Source: Mageeibacillus sp. UBA5442 (GTDB lineage: Bacteria > Bacillota > Clostridia > Saccharofermentanales > DTU023). From it: a stretch of 17,940 bases of DNA. The position numbers were made by a program, and so were the translations under genes. The stretch lies in NCBI GenBank assembly GCA_002427475.1, contig DIRG01000066.1, positions 39,406 through 57,345 of the forward strand. The letters run 5' to 3'. The notes under the pieces are model-generated. The model ran no database searches. It worked only from the letters and a program-made list of their open reading frames with translations, and had not been told where the DNA came from. The first letter of the stretch is position 1. Each line of letters starts with the position of its first letter. This document shows, in pieces, positions 1 to 6,787 of the stretch.

Positions 1-219
1 GTAAACTCTTTAATGGCAATGCTTTTAACAGCCTTAGGTCAGCAAATTAATTTTGAATTATCTACCATTATTGCCTTTGTATTTACATATCGAATTTTCA
101 TAAATATTAGAGAAATTGTGTCGAAACTATATTTGCAATATAAAGACTGGAGACTAGCCGGCAGGAAATCAGGCGGCGAAATTCGTAGCTCTATAAACGA
201 TGAAGAGGACAAAAGCTAG
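1..219 (+). CDS. sbp: Small basic protein family (DUF1290), C-terminal part
   Basis: The frame is open from the first base (codons GTA AAC TCT TTA before the first ATG at 13) to a TAG stop at 217-219, so this is the 3' end of a gene starting left of the window. The visible residues resemble the end of the small basic protein family: a hydrophobic stretch with LLTALGQ, then an aromatic-rich helix ending in a motif like FTYRIFINIREI, which matches the family's typical FGVRxFxNxxxIRR. Family members are small, mostly membrane-embedded proteins of unknown role whose genes lie beside ftsZ in many Bacillota (ylxX/sbp in Bacillus). The gene just downstream is ftsZ, which supports the call. The last 20 or so residues are charged and probably cytoplasmic. 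Identification rests on motif memory and context, not on a search. Confidence 0.72.
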   Translation, partial: VNSLMAMLLTALGQQINFELSTIIAFVFTYRIFINIREIVSKLYLQYKDWRLAGRKSGGEIRSSINDEEDKS

Positions 220-230
220 TTTTAAAGAGA

Positions 231-278
231 TTGTTGCGAAGCATTTTCGTTATGATGACATTATGTCATCGGCAACAA
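231..278 (+). repeat. Nested inverted repeat in the sbp-ftsZ gap
   Basis: TTGTTGC at 231-237 pairs exactly with GCAACAA at 272-278. Inside it, GATGACA at 254-260 pairs exactly with TGTCATC at 264-270 around a 3-base loop, and a weak GAA/TTC pairing (238-240 with 246-248) may form a second arm. No T-run follows, so it does not look like a standard intrinsic terminator. It lies 12 bases after the sbp stop and upstream of the candidate ftsZ promoter, so it would sit in the 3' untranslated end of the upstream operon or in read-through mRNA. Function unknown. Confidence 0.6.
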
Positions 279-310
279 CGCAAATGTAAGTGTATAGACG
301 ATCTTCCGTA

Positions 311-339
311 TTGTAAATGTATTTTTTATCATGTAAAAT
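311..339 (+). promoter_or_regulatory. Candidate sigma-A promoter for ftsZ
   Basis: TTGTAA at 311-316 (4 of 6 matches to TTGACA) is followed after exactly 17 bases by TAAAAT at 334-339 (5 of 6 matches to TATAAT). Transcription would begin near 346 and give a leader of about 100 bases before the ftsZ start. The surrounding gap is AT-rich. Predicted by eye only. Confidence 0.5.
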
Positions 340-434
340 ATGCCCAAACATAATTAGGGTATCAAGACAAACCCCCTGTTAAATTCAGTTGTAAGCTAGT
401 AATAACATCTTACAAAAACTGTTTTTATCACGAA

Positions 435-439
435 AGGAG
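435..439 (+). promoter_or_regulatory. Ribosome binding site that fixes the ftsZ TTG start
   Basis: AGGAG, within AAAGGAG, lies 7 bases before the TTG at 447-449. No in-frame ATG with comparable spacing exists; the first in-frame ATG, at codon 10, has no ribosome site ahead of it and would remove the usual short N-terminal extension. This supports the rare TTG start. Confidence 0.75.
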
Positions 440-446
440 TATTTCC

Positions 447-1832
447 TTGGCAGAATATAATTTTGAATTCGGAATGGACGATGATTTCTACGCCACTATT
501 AGAGTGATCGGTATTGGCGGCGGTGGCTGTAATGCAGTTGACCGTATGATAGAAGATGGAGTGCAAGGCATTGAGTTTATCGCTGTGAATAGTGATCACC
601 AAGCCCTATCACGCACTAAGGCATCAACGGCGATACAGATTGGAGAAAAGGTGACACGCGGCTTAGGTTGCGGTGCCAATCCTGAAATGGGCCAAAAGGC
701 CGCAGAAGAGAATATTGAAGATATTGCTAAAGCCATTCAAGGCACTGATATGCTCTTCATCACAGCAGGTATGGGCGGCGGAACCGGCACCGGTGCAGCA
801 CCCATAGTAGCGGCTAAAGCGAGAGAAATGGGAATTCTAACTGTTGCTGTAGTTACTACACCTTTCCGTTTCGAAGGCTCAAGACGACGTCAGAATTCCG
901 AATCAGGTCAGCGCAAGCTGGAACAGTATGTTGATTCTTTGATCGTTGTTCCCAATGATAAACTACTGGAAATCGCCAGCGACGATACATCATTGGACGA
1001 GGCCTTCTCTATGGCAGACCATGTACTGCAATATGGCGTATCCAGTATTTCTGACTTAGTAGCAGTTCCCGGTATGATCAACCTCGACTTGGCCGACATT
1101 CGCCGCGTAATGACAGATGCCGGCATGTGCCATATGGGTATCGGTCGCGGTAATGGTGAGAGCCGTGCAGCTACAGCGGTTAAACAGGCAATGAGCAGTC
1201 CCTTGTTGAATACAACCATTGAGGGCGCACATAGCATCATCATCAACTTTACCGGCGGACGCGATATGAAGATTAAAGAGGTCAACGAGGCAGCCTCACA
1301 AGTACGTGAAGCAGTTTCGCCTGATGCAGACATAATCTTCGGTGCAGTGATCGACGATAATATGCAGGATGATATCATTATCACCATTATTGCCAGCCGT
1401 TTTGAAGAAGATGCAGTAAAGCAGCATGCTGCAAAGTCGACTCAGACTACTGCCAATGCAGCCAGCATGGCTTCTTCATATTCAACATCACGTAAGCCTC
1501 TACAAGATGAGCAGCAGACTCCGACAATGGACGACCTGCCTGATTTTCTGAAACCTCGACGTCGCGAAATGCCGCCTGTTAACTATCCGCGTCGTGAGAA
1601 CGTGCCCACAGGAAGAGAAAGTTTTGACAATCCGCAAGATAGCGAAAGATATCGTCGTCAGACCGGAGATGTTCTGGAAAGAATGTCCGAACAGCGGGAA
1701 CCGAGAGTTCTTGATGAAGCTCCAACTGCTGATGAGAAAAGTTCAGGGCAATCTACTAAGAGTAAACCTCGACAAGGTGGTCGTGTCTTGCCCTGGTTCC
1801 TCCAGGACGAGCTGGGTGATGAACGCGACTAA
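447..1832 (+). CDS. ftsZ: Cell division protein FtsZ with extended C-terminal tail
   Basis: FtsZ is the tubulin-like GTPase that polymerises into the division ring. Seen here: a glycine-rich GIGGGGCNAVDRM motif near residues 22-34, the tubulin signature GGGTGTG at 110-116, FRFEGSRRR in the middle, and the T7 loop NLDLAD at 212-217 that completes the GTPase site of the next subunit. The globular part ends near residue 325. The protein has 461 residues, longer than the usual 350-400, because of a tail of about 130 residues rich in Gln, Ser, Arg and Glu. That tail holds two motifs resembling the conserved FtsZ tail peptide: DDLPDFLKPRRR at 362-373 and RVLPWFLQ at 446-453 close to the terminus. 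Start is TTG with a good ribosome site. An intrinsic terminator follows. Identity is certain; the meaning of the second motif is inference. Confidence 0.98.
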   Translation: MAEYNFEFGMDDDFYATIRVIGIGGGGCNAVDRMIEDGVQGIEFIAVNSDHQALSRTKASTAIQIGEKVTRGLGCGANPEMGQKAAEENIEDIAKAIQGTDMLFITAGMGGGTGTGAAPIVAAKAREMGILTVAVVTTPFRFEGSRRRQNSESGQRKLEQYVDSLIVVPNDKLLEIASDDTSLDEAFSMADHVLQYGVSSISDLVAVPGMINLDLADIRRVMTDAGMCHMGIGRGNGESRAATAVKQAMSSPLLNTTIEGAHSIIINFTGGRDMKIKEVNEAASQVREAVSPDADIIFGAVIDDNMQDDIIITIIASRFEEDAVKQHAAKSTQTTANAASMASSYSTSRKPLQDEQQTPTMDDLPDFLKPRRREMPPVNYPRRENVPTGRESFDNPQDSERYRRQTGDVLERMSEQREPRVLDEAPTADEKSSGQSTKSKPRQGGRVLPWFLQDELGDERD

Positions 1833-1866
1833 AACCGCGGTTGGAATTTTTTGAGTTTTTTAAATG

Positions 1867-1901
1867 ACGCGACCTGGTCTTGAATCCGGTCGCGTTTTTT
1901 T
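1867..1901 (+). terminator. Intrinsic terminator after ftsZ
   Basis: ACGCGACC at 1867-1874 pairs perfectly with GGTCGCGT at 1888-1895, with a 13-base loop. A run of seven T at 1895-1901 follows directly. It separates ftsZ from nrdR. Confidence 0.9.
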
Positions 1902-1912
1902 ACAGCTGTAAA
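1899..1912. promoter_or_regulatory. 14-bp perfect palindrome before nrdR
   Basis: TTTACAGCTGTAAA is identical to its own reverse complement. It begins in the T-run of the ftsZ terminator and ends three bases before the AAGGAGG of nrdR. It does not match the usual NrdR box pattern. It could be an operator for an unknown dimeric regulator or an accidental extension of the terminator region. Confidence 0.4.
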
Positions 1913-1927
1913 GACAAGGAGGAAATT

Positions 1928-2395
1928 ATGCGCTGTCCCTATTGCCAGCATAATGACAATAAAGTTGTCGATTCTCGCCCGTCAGATGACGACAGCACAA
2001 TACGCAGGCGACGTGAGTGTTGCCAGTGTGGTGAAAGATTTACGACCTATGAACGAGTAGAGTTCATGCCGTTGATGGTGATAAAGAAGGATGGGAGTAG
2101 GCAACCTTTTGACCGCGAGAAACTAATCGCAGGCATCATGAAGAGCTGCGAGAAACGCCCGATTACTACTGCTCAAATTGAAGAAATTGTACATACAATT
2201 GAACAGAGTGAAGGTAATAAGTTGCGACGTGAAATCCCCAGTTCTGAAATAGGTGAATTGGTTCTAGAGCAATTGCGCGGGATAGATGAGGTCGCTTATA
2301 TCCGTTTTGCTTCGGTGTACCGAGAGTTCGGCGATATCTCGTCCTTTTTAGAGGAGCTGGGCGATATGCTCAATACACATGAAAATACCGTATAA
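1928..2395 (+). CDS. nrdR: Transcriptional repressor NrdR
   Basis: NrdR represses ribonucleotide reductase genes in response to bound ATP/dATP. The ATG at 1928 is preceded by AAGGAGG at 1916-1922 with 5 bases between, and gives a 155-residue protein that begins MRCPYC, exactly as in the family. Starts further upstream in the same frame would run back into the ftsZ terminator and are rejected. The zinc ribbon has its four cysteines at 3, 6, 31 and 34, followed by GERFTTYERVE. The rest is the ATP-cone domain (about residues 49-139), including KKDGSRQPFDREKL and the end motif VAYIRFASVYREF. No ribonucleotide reductase gene is in the window, so its targets are elsewhere. It lies 35 bases ahead of the two-component pair and may be transcribed with it, since no terminator lies between. 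Confidence 0.97.
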   Translation: MRCPYCQHNDNKVVDSRPSDDDSTIRRRRECCQCGERFTTYERVEFMPLMVIKKDGSRQPFDREKLIAGIMKSCEKRPITTAQIEEIVHTIEQSEGNKLRREIPSSEIGELVLEQLRGIDEVAYIRFASVYREFGDISSFLEELGDMLNTHENTV

Positions 2396-2430
2396 TATTT
2401 GAATCCCTGAAAACTAATTGGAAATGGACG

Positions 2431-3162
2431 GTGAGAGAAATTAATTCTGACAAAACAGTACTGATAGTGGATGATGATCCGCATATAGGTGAGTTACTGA
2501 AGCTTTATTTTGAGAACGAAGGCTTCAGAGTTGACGTCTGTTTTCGTGGTGACGAAGTCATGGATCGTGTGCAGCAGTTGAATCCTGATGTTGTTATTTT
2601 GGATTTGATGCTTCCGGGCATGAGCGGTTTTGATGTCATGCGTGAGCTTAGGCGCTATAGTGCAGTGCCCGTAATCATGCTGACAGCTCGCGGAGATACT
2701 TTAGATAAGATTGTTGGCCTTGAACTGGGGGCGGATGATTACTTGGCGAAGCCCTTTGAGCCGAAGGAACTGATTGCGCGTGTGAAGGCAGTGTTGCGCC
2801 GGGCAAGCCAAAGCAACACTTTTGATGCAAGTGAAAATAAGCAACAAGGCGATGACGTGATTTCTTATCCAGATCTGGAGATTAACAGGACACAGTATCT
2901 GGTACGTCTGCGCGATGAAGAGCTTAGTTTGCCGCCTAAGGAACTTGAGCTTTTATATTTTCTTGCTTCACATCCCAACCGCGTATTTACCCGGAGCCAA
3001 ATACTGTCAAACATTTGGGGTTTCGATTATTACGGCGAGCCTCGTACGGTCGATGTCCATATTAAGCGTTTACGCGAAAAGCTAGATGTTATCGATCATC
3101 CTGCTTGGAACATAAGGACCATATGGAGTGTCGGCTACAAGTTCGAGGTCAAAGCTGAATGA
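2431..3162 (+). CDS. OmpR/PhoB-family response regulator
   Basis: A two-domain DNA-binding response regulator of 243 residues. The receiver domain (about 8-122) has the acidic pocket VDDDPH near residues 14-19, the phosphoacceptor Asp58 in VILDLMLPG, the Thr in MLTARG, and the conserved Lys107 in LAKPFEP. The C-terminal winged helix (about 145-240) carries the family signature RTVDVHIKRLREKL. Start is GTG at 2431; the ATG seven bases upstream is out of frame and closes at once, and the ribosome site is weak. The gene overlaps the sensor kinase by four bases (ATGA), so the two are a cognate pair. In clostridia a PhoP/PhoR-like pair commonly sits just after nrdR, so it may be PhoP-like, but no phosphate gene is visible to confirm this. 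Confidence 0.96.
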   Translation: MREINSDKTVLIVDDDPHIGELLKLYFENEGFRVDVCFRGDEVMDRVQQLNPDVVILDLMLPGMSGFDVMRELRRYSAVPVIMLTARGDTLDKIVGLELGADDYLAKPFEPKELIARVKAVLRRASQSNTFDASENKQQGDDVISYPDLEINRTQYLVRLRDEELSLPPKELELLYFLASHPNRVFTRSQILSNIWGFDYYGEPRTVDVHIKRLREKLDVIDHPAWNIRTIWSVGYKFEVKAE

Positions 3163-4676
3163 ATAAGCGTCTGTCAATCTATGGCAGAACTTTTGTCAGT
3201 ATTTCACTGGCAATTCTTATTATATTTTCGGTGTTAGCAGTTGTATATACTTCCATTTCTTCAGCTACTTCCAAGCAGCTCCGACTTGACGATATGGAGC
3301 GCAATGCTAAAGAGATAGCTGACCTCACAGCTCGCTACATTCCGGAAAGTGGGAGAATTTTCATCACAGGTGAAGTTACCGGCTACTGGACCTTTGCCGC
3401 CCGTTCCACAGGTACTATTGTCTGCATTATTGATGAGGACAATCGTATCGTGTACGATACCGGACTGCCGGCATATTTTATTGAGCAGCTGGAATATGAC
3501 TCTGCGGAGCGCTATTTTATCTTACCGCTTGAGGCAACAAACAGGGGGCGTAGCAGTTATAGCAGTGCAGCTGCAGAGACTTCATTAAGTGAGTACCTTG
3601 ATGACGTAGATTCATGGTTAGTTGCCAGTAGCCCTCTACCTGCTTATACCAGAGTGTATTCGGGTGAAGTGCTTTTATTAAGGCATCTGAGGCCGGACAG
3701 CGTTACCGGATTGTTGCAGGAAAACAGTATTCCGATTTCCTTTTTCATCGCGTTCCTTTTATCTCTTATTATCATCGTGCTTTTGTCTAGGACGATTACC
3801 AGACCGATTTCAGCCTTGGCCCGAACCGCAGATAAAGTTTATAAGGGAGATTTAAGCGCACGGGTTAAGTTAGGGAAAGAGGATGAGCACACCCTGACTT
3901 TAGATGATACGGATGAAGGTACACCAAGTCACGAAGATGACCTGACTCTCTTAGTGCGTACTTTCAATACGCTTATTGCAAAGTTCGAGGAACAGGAACA
4001 GCAGCAAACGGATTTCCTTTCCAGCATTTCGCACGACTTGCGGACTCCAATAACTTCAATCCACGGATTTATCGAGGCCATGCGAGACGGTACTATTCCA
4101 CCGGACCGTTATCAGCATTATCTTGACGTTGTTAAATCTGAGACCATACGCTTACGTCAATTGATCGATACGTTGTTTGATCAGACAGTAGAGGGGAATG
4201 TCAATGCGTTGAAGCGCAGCGTTTTTAATGTCAATAATCTGATCATTCGCGTAGTTGATTCATTGGAGCCACTCTTGAAAGAAAAAGACCTGAGCCTAGA
4301 ACTACAGCTGTCTGACGGGGAGGGGACCGGTTTCAATGTAATAGCTGACGAGGATGCAATTACTCGTGTTTTGAGCAATATTTTGACCAATGCAATTCGT
4401 TTCGCACCCCAGTCGGGCTTGGTGCTCGTGCGTAGCAGCTTAGAAAACCGCTTGGTACATGTGGCAGTTGAAGATAATGGTGAAGGCATTGGAGATGAGG
4501 ACATTCCCTACATCTTTGATCGTTTCTATAAAGCGGAGCGCTCCCGTTCTACTGAAGGTTCGGGTTTAGGTCTTTACATTGCCCGTACGCTGATTAAACG
4601 ACATGGACAGATGATCAAGGCATACCGTTCGGACTTGGGTGGAGCGGGGATAGTTTTTACATTAGAACGTCCCTGA
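3159..4676 (+). CDS. Membrane sensor histidine kinase, partner of the upstream regulator
   Basis: A 505-residue kinase expected to sense an envelope signal and phosphorylate the adjacent regulator. Membrane span 1 is near residues 8-30, an extracellular domain of about 160 residues follows (no family recognised), and span 2 is near 190-211. The HAMP domain starts with TRPISALARTADK; its two helices are separated by an acidic insert at about 239-260 (Asp/Glu/Thr/His-rich) before the second helix DLTLLVRTFNTL. The dimerisation and phosphoacceptor motif is SSISHDLRTP with His292. The ATPase domain shows the N box with NILTNAIRFAP, the G1 motif VEDNGEGI, the F box YIFDRFYKAE and the G2 motif GSGLGLYIA. 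All catalytic residues look intact. Translation is coupled to the regulator by ATGA at 3159-3162. Confidence 0.96.
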   Translation: MNKRLSIYGRTFVSISLAILIIFSVLAVVYTSISSATSKQLRLDDMERNAKEIADLTARYIPESGRIFITGEVTGYWTFAARSTGTIVCIIDEDNRIVYDTGLPAYFIEQLEYDSAERYFILPLEATNRGRSSYSSAAAETSLSEYLDDVDSWLVASSPLPAYTRVYSGEVLLLRHLRPDSVTGLLQENSIPISFFIAFLLSLIIIVLLSRTITRPISALARTADKVYKGDLSARVKLGKEDEHTLTLDDTDEGTPSHEDDLTLLVRTFNTLIAKFEEQEQQQTDFLSSISHDLRTPITSIHGFIEAMRDGTIPPDRYQHYLDVVKSETIRLRQLIDTLFDQTVEGNVNALKRSVFNVNNLIIRVVDSLEPLLKEKDLSLELQLSDGEGTGFNVIADEDAITRVLSNILTNAIRFAPQSGLVLVRSSLENRLVHVAVEDNGEGIGDEDIPYIFDRFYKAERSRSTEGSGLGLYIARTLIKRHGQMIKAYRSDLGGAGIVFTLERP

Positions 4677-4696
4677 TGCGTGATTTGTTCATATTA

Positions 4697-4738
4697 TATA
4701 CACTTTTATTACGTAATATAGAGTTTACATTGTTTACA
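4697..4738. promoter_or_regulatory. AT-rich control region with palindrome and TTTACA repeats
   Basis: Within the 108-base gap before the HtrA-like gene lies a perfect 12-bp palindrome TATTACGTAATA at 4707-4718, then two copies of GTTTACA at 4723-4729 and 4732-4738 (period 9). A related TATACA is at 4697-4702. OmpR-family regulators bind direct repeats, and the Bacillus PhoP box is built of TTWACA-like units, so the regulator encoded at 2431-3162 is a natural candidate to bind here. No convincing -35/-10 pair could be fixed. Inference only. Confidence 0.35.
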
Positions 4739-4784
4739 ACATTATTCCTGAATAGCAAGAGCTAATGAAAGGATCGATTACTTA

Positions 4785-6128
4785 ATGTCAAAGCATGTAA
4801 TGAAATCGAAAATAACAGTTGTTTTATCTTTATTAATAGTTTTTCTTGTGTTTGCCAGCAGCTGTGACCCTGCCGCTGATCCCCTCACTCCGCCTAGCTC
4901 GCCTTTGCTTGATCTCGATGGTGATAATAACGGTAGGAACGAGCAAAGCAGAACAGTGTCGACAAGTAGCAAGAACACATCTAGTACCCAGACTAGTCCA
5001 AGTAGCGCGCCCAGTACTAGCACGACAACTGAAAGCACTACGCTTCCTAGCAATAAAGAAACCGTCAATCCGGAGACGGACAATAATACGTCAGGGACAA
5101 GTCCGCAAGTTACCAGGCCGACAGTTATTGATGATCGCAGAGACCCTCCGGAAAAATTACCTTGGACGGAAATATTTGAACGGGTTAATCCCTCTGTCGC
5201 ATTGGTTAGACTGACAATCCCTGCGTCAACGATCTATGGGGAGAGAGAAGAGACTTTTTCTGCTTTAATAATAGACGAAGAAGGTCTTCTCATAAGTTCC
5301 TATTCGATGTTTGAGCGAGCTGTAGATCATCGCGGAATAATAGTTAACGGAGCTACTATCGATATCTTTGTGAACGGATACACGATGCCCTTTGTGGCAA
5401 GCCTGTATGGCTTCGACCAGATGAGCGATATCGCTCTCTTGAAAGTAAAGCCCGGAACACGGAAACTTACCGCTCAGCAACTTTTTCAAAACAGCGAAAT
5501 TAAGGTGGGTCTTCCGGTAGGAGTTCTTACGTCGCCGGAAGATTTTGTGCAAGATGGCAGCTTGATCCCGAGTCATGTAATGAGTGTGCACGTGCCAAGT
5601 GTACGTGAAGATGCTTTGCCGTATGACCTCTTCGTGTCCGATGTGCCTACCTTGAATAAAGTTCCCGGCGCACCATTAATTGATGAGTACGGCCGTATTC
5701 TAGGCGTATGTAGCGCCTCGAAGCAGCATTCTTATCTCGATTATCGCACTTATATCATTCCTTCTTCGGTGATTACTCAAGTTATAGATAGTATTATTGA
5801 AAAGGTAGAAAACCTTCCCGTTTCTCAAGGAAGCTTGGGGATTGCAGTCATGGCTGATGACGCAGCACGGCTCTTAGCCGGACGTTATGGTTACCCTACA
5901 GGTCTTCATGTTACTTGTGTCCAGTTGGGCAGCCCTGCCTATACTGCCGGCTTGCGCGCAGGTGATATAATACTCACTATTAACGATATAGAAGTTAAAG
6001 TAGCAGAAGATTTAATTGAATTTATGGATGGAAAATCAGTGGGTTCATATTGTGTAATGCAAGTCTACCGACCAAGTGAGGCGGAGGAGCAAACTTTTTC
6101 CTGTTATTTACAGCAAGTGAGATATTAA
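4785..6128 (+). CDS. HtrA/DegP-like lipoprotein with PDZ domain, probably catalytically inactive
   Basis: A 447-residue exported protein. The N-terminus has a basic start, a hydrophobic stretch and a lipobox-like FASSC, giving a likely lipidated Cys27. Residues about 45-110 form a Ser/Thr/Asn-rich linker. Residues about 125-340 follow the trypsin-like HtrA fold: SALIIDEEGLLIS aligns with the strand that normally ends at the catalytic His, MSDIALLKV contains the conserved Asp215, and KVPGAPLIDEYGRILGV aligns with the active-site GNSGGPL segment. At the His position there is Ser174 and at the nucleophile Ser position there is Pro294, so proteolysis is not expected. A PDZ domain follows (about 350-440; LGSPAYTAGLRAGDIILTIN). 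ATG at 4785 has AAAGGA 11 bases upstream; the ATG at 4800 is possible but lacks a ribosome site. It follows the two-component pair and its stop overlaps the nth start (TAATG). A role in sensing or scaffolding at the envelope is inference. Confidence 0.85.
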   Translation: MSKHVMKSKITVVLSLLIVFLVFASSCDPAADPLTPPSSPLLDLDGDNNGRNEQSRTVSTSSKNTSSTQTSPSSAPSTSTTTESTTLPSNKETVNPETDNNTSGTSPQVTRPTVIDDRRDPPEKLPWTEIFERVNPSVALVRLTIPASTIYGEREETFSALIIDEEGLLISSYSMFERAVDHRGIIVNGATIDIFVNGYTMPFVASLYGFDQMSDIALLKVKPGTRKLTAQQLFQNSEIKVGLPVGVLTSPEDFVQDGSLIPSHVMSVHVPSVREDALPYDLFVSDVPTLNKVPGAPLIDEYGRILGVCSASKQHSYLDYRTYIIPSSVITQVIDSIIEKVENLPVSQGSLGIAVMADDAARLLAGRYGYPTGLHVTCVQLGSPAYTAGLRAGDIILTINDIEVKVAEDLIEFMDGKSVGSYCVMQVYRPSEAEEQTFSCYLQQVRY

Positions 6129-6787
6129 TGAGGCAGCGTGCAGTTAAGATTATTGAAATATTAGAGGAAACATACCCGGACGCCAAAACAACACTGGATG
6201 CAAGTTCCCCTTGGGAGCTTCTTTGTGGAGCCATTTTAGCTTCGCAGTGTACCGATGAACGTGTTAACAAGATTACGCCTCAGCTCTTTGCGACCTATCC
6301 TAGTATAAGCGCAATGGCAGAGGCTGAATTAAGTGATATCGAAGAGCTAATTCGTTCTTGCGGTATTTATCGTAACAAAGCCAGAGGTTTAAAAGGCTCG
6401 GCACGTGAAATACTGGATAAGTACGATGGAGAAGTTCCCCAATCGCGTGAGCAATTAATGGCTCTGCCCGGAGTAGGTCGCAAGATAGCGAATCTGATCC
6501 TAGGTGATGCTTTTGGTGAGCAGGCGGTGGTGGTCGATACGCATTGCGCTCGTATCTCGAAACTATTAGGGCTCACGAGTGAGAAGGATCCTCTGAAGGT
6601 AGAGCGAGACTTAGAGAAAGTACTACCGGCTACTTCCTACACAGACTGGGGGCACTACATGGTCTTTCACGGTCGCGAGATCTGTAAGGCTCGCTGTAGA
6701 CAGTGTGTAGCGTGTCCGCTGAACCAGCTTTGTGCGTACGGTCGAAAGCAGGATCTTGAAGCTAAGGAGGTCGGAGACTGTGTCTAG
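6128..6787 (+). CDS. nth: Endonuclease III (DNA glycosylase/AP lyase)
   Basis: Base-excision repair enzyme that removes oxidised pyrimidines and cleaves at the abasic site. The 219-residue protein has the helix-hairpin-helix LPGVGRKIANLIL with the catalytic Lys119, the catalytic Asp137 in VVVDTHCARI, and the C-terminal [4Fe-4S] loop with cysteines spaced C-x6-C-x2-C-x5-C (EIC...RQCVACPLNQLC), as in Escherichia coli Nth. Length is normal. ATG at 6128 overlaps the stop of the preceding gene by one base (TAATG) and has only a weak ribosome site, so translation is probably coupled. Its 3' end overlaps recG by 8 bases. Confidence 0.97.
   Translation: MRQRAVKIIEILEETYPDAKTTLDASSPWELLCGAILASQCTDERVNKITPQLFATYPSISAMAEAELSDIEELIRSCGIYRNKARGLKGSAREILDKYDGEVPQSREQLMALPGVGRKIANLILGDAFGEQAVVVDTHCARISKLLGLTSEKDPLKVERDLEKVLPATSYTDWGHYMVFHGREICKARCRQCVACPLNQLCAYGRKQDLEAKEVGDCV
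6764..6770 (+). promoter_or_regulatory. Ribosome binding site that fixes the recG GTG start
   Basis: AAGGAGG lies inside the end of nth, 9 bases before GTG at 6780. Another in-frame GTG at 6732 would add 16 residues deep within nth and has no such site, so 6780 is preferred. Confidence 0.75.

Noticed and set aside
908..1387. 159-codon open frame on the minus strand inside ftsZ
   Set aside because: It lies wholly antisense to well-conserved ftsZ codons, its protein resembles no family, and no ribosome site precedes it.
1833..1842. AACCGCGGTT palindrome after the ftsZ stop followed by T-runs
   Set aside because: The palindrome leaves no room for a loop; the hairpin at 1867-1901 is the convincing terminator.
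6732..6779. Earlier GTG start for recG
   Set aside because: It would sit deep inside nth without a ribosome site, whereas GTG at 6780 has AAGGAGG at the right distance.
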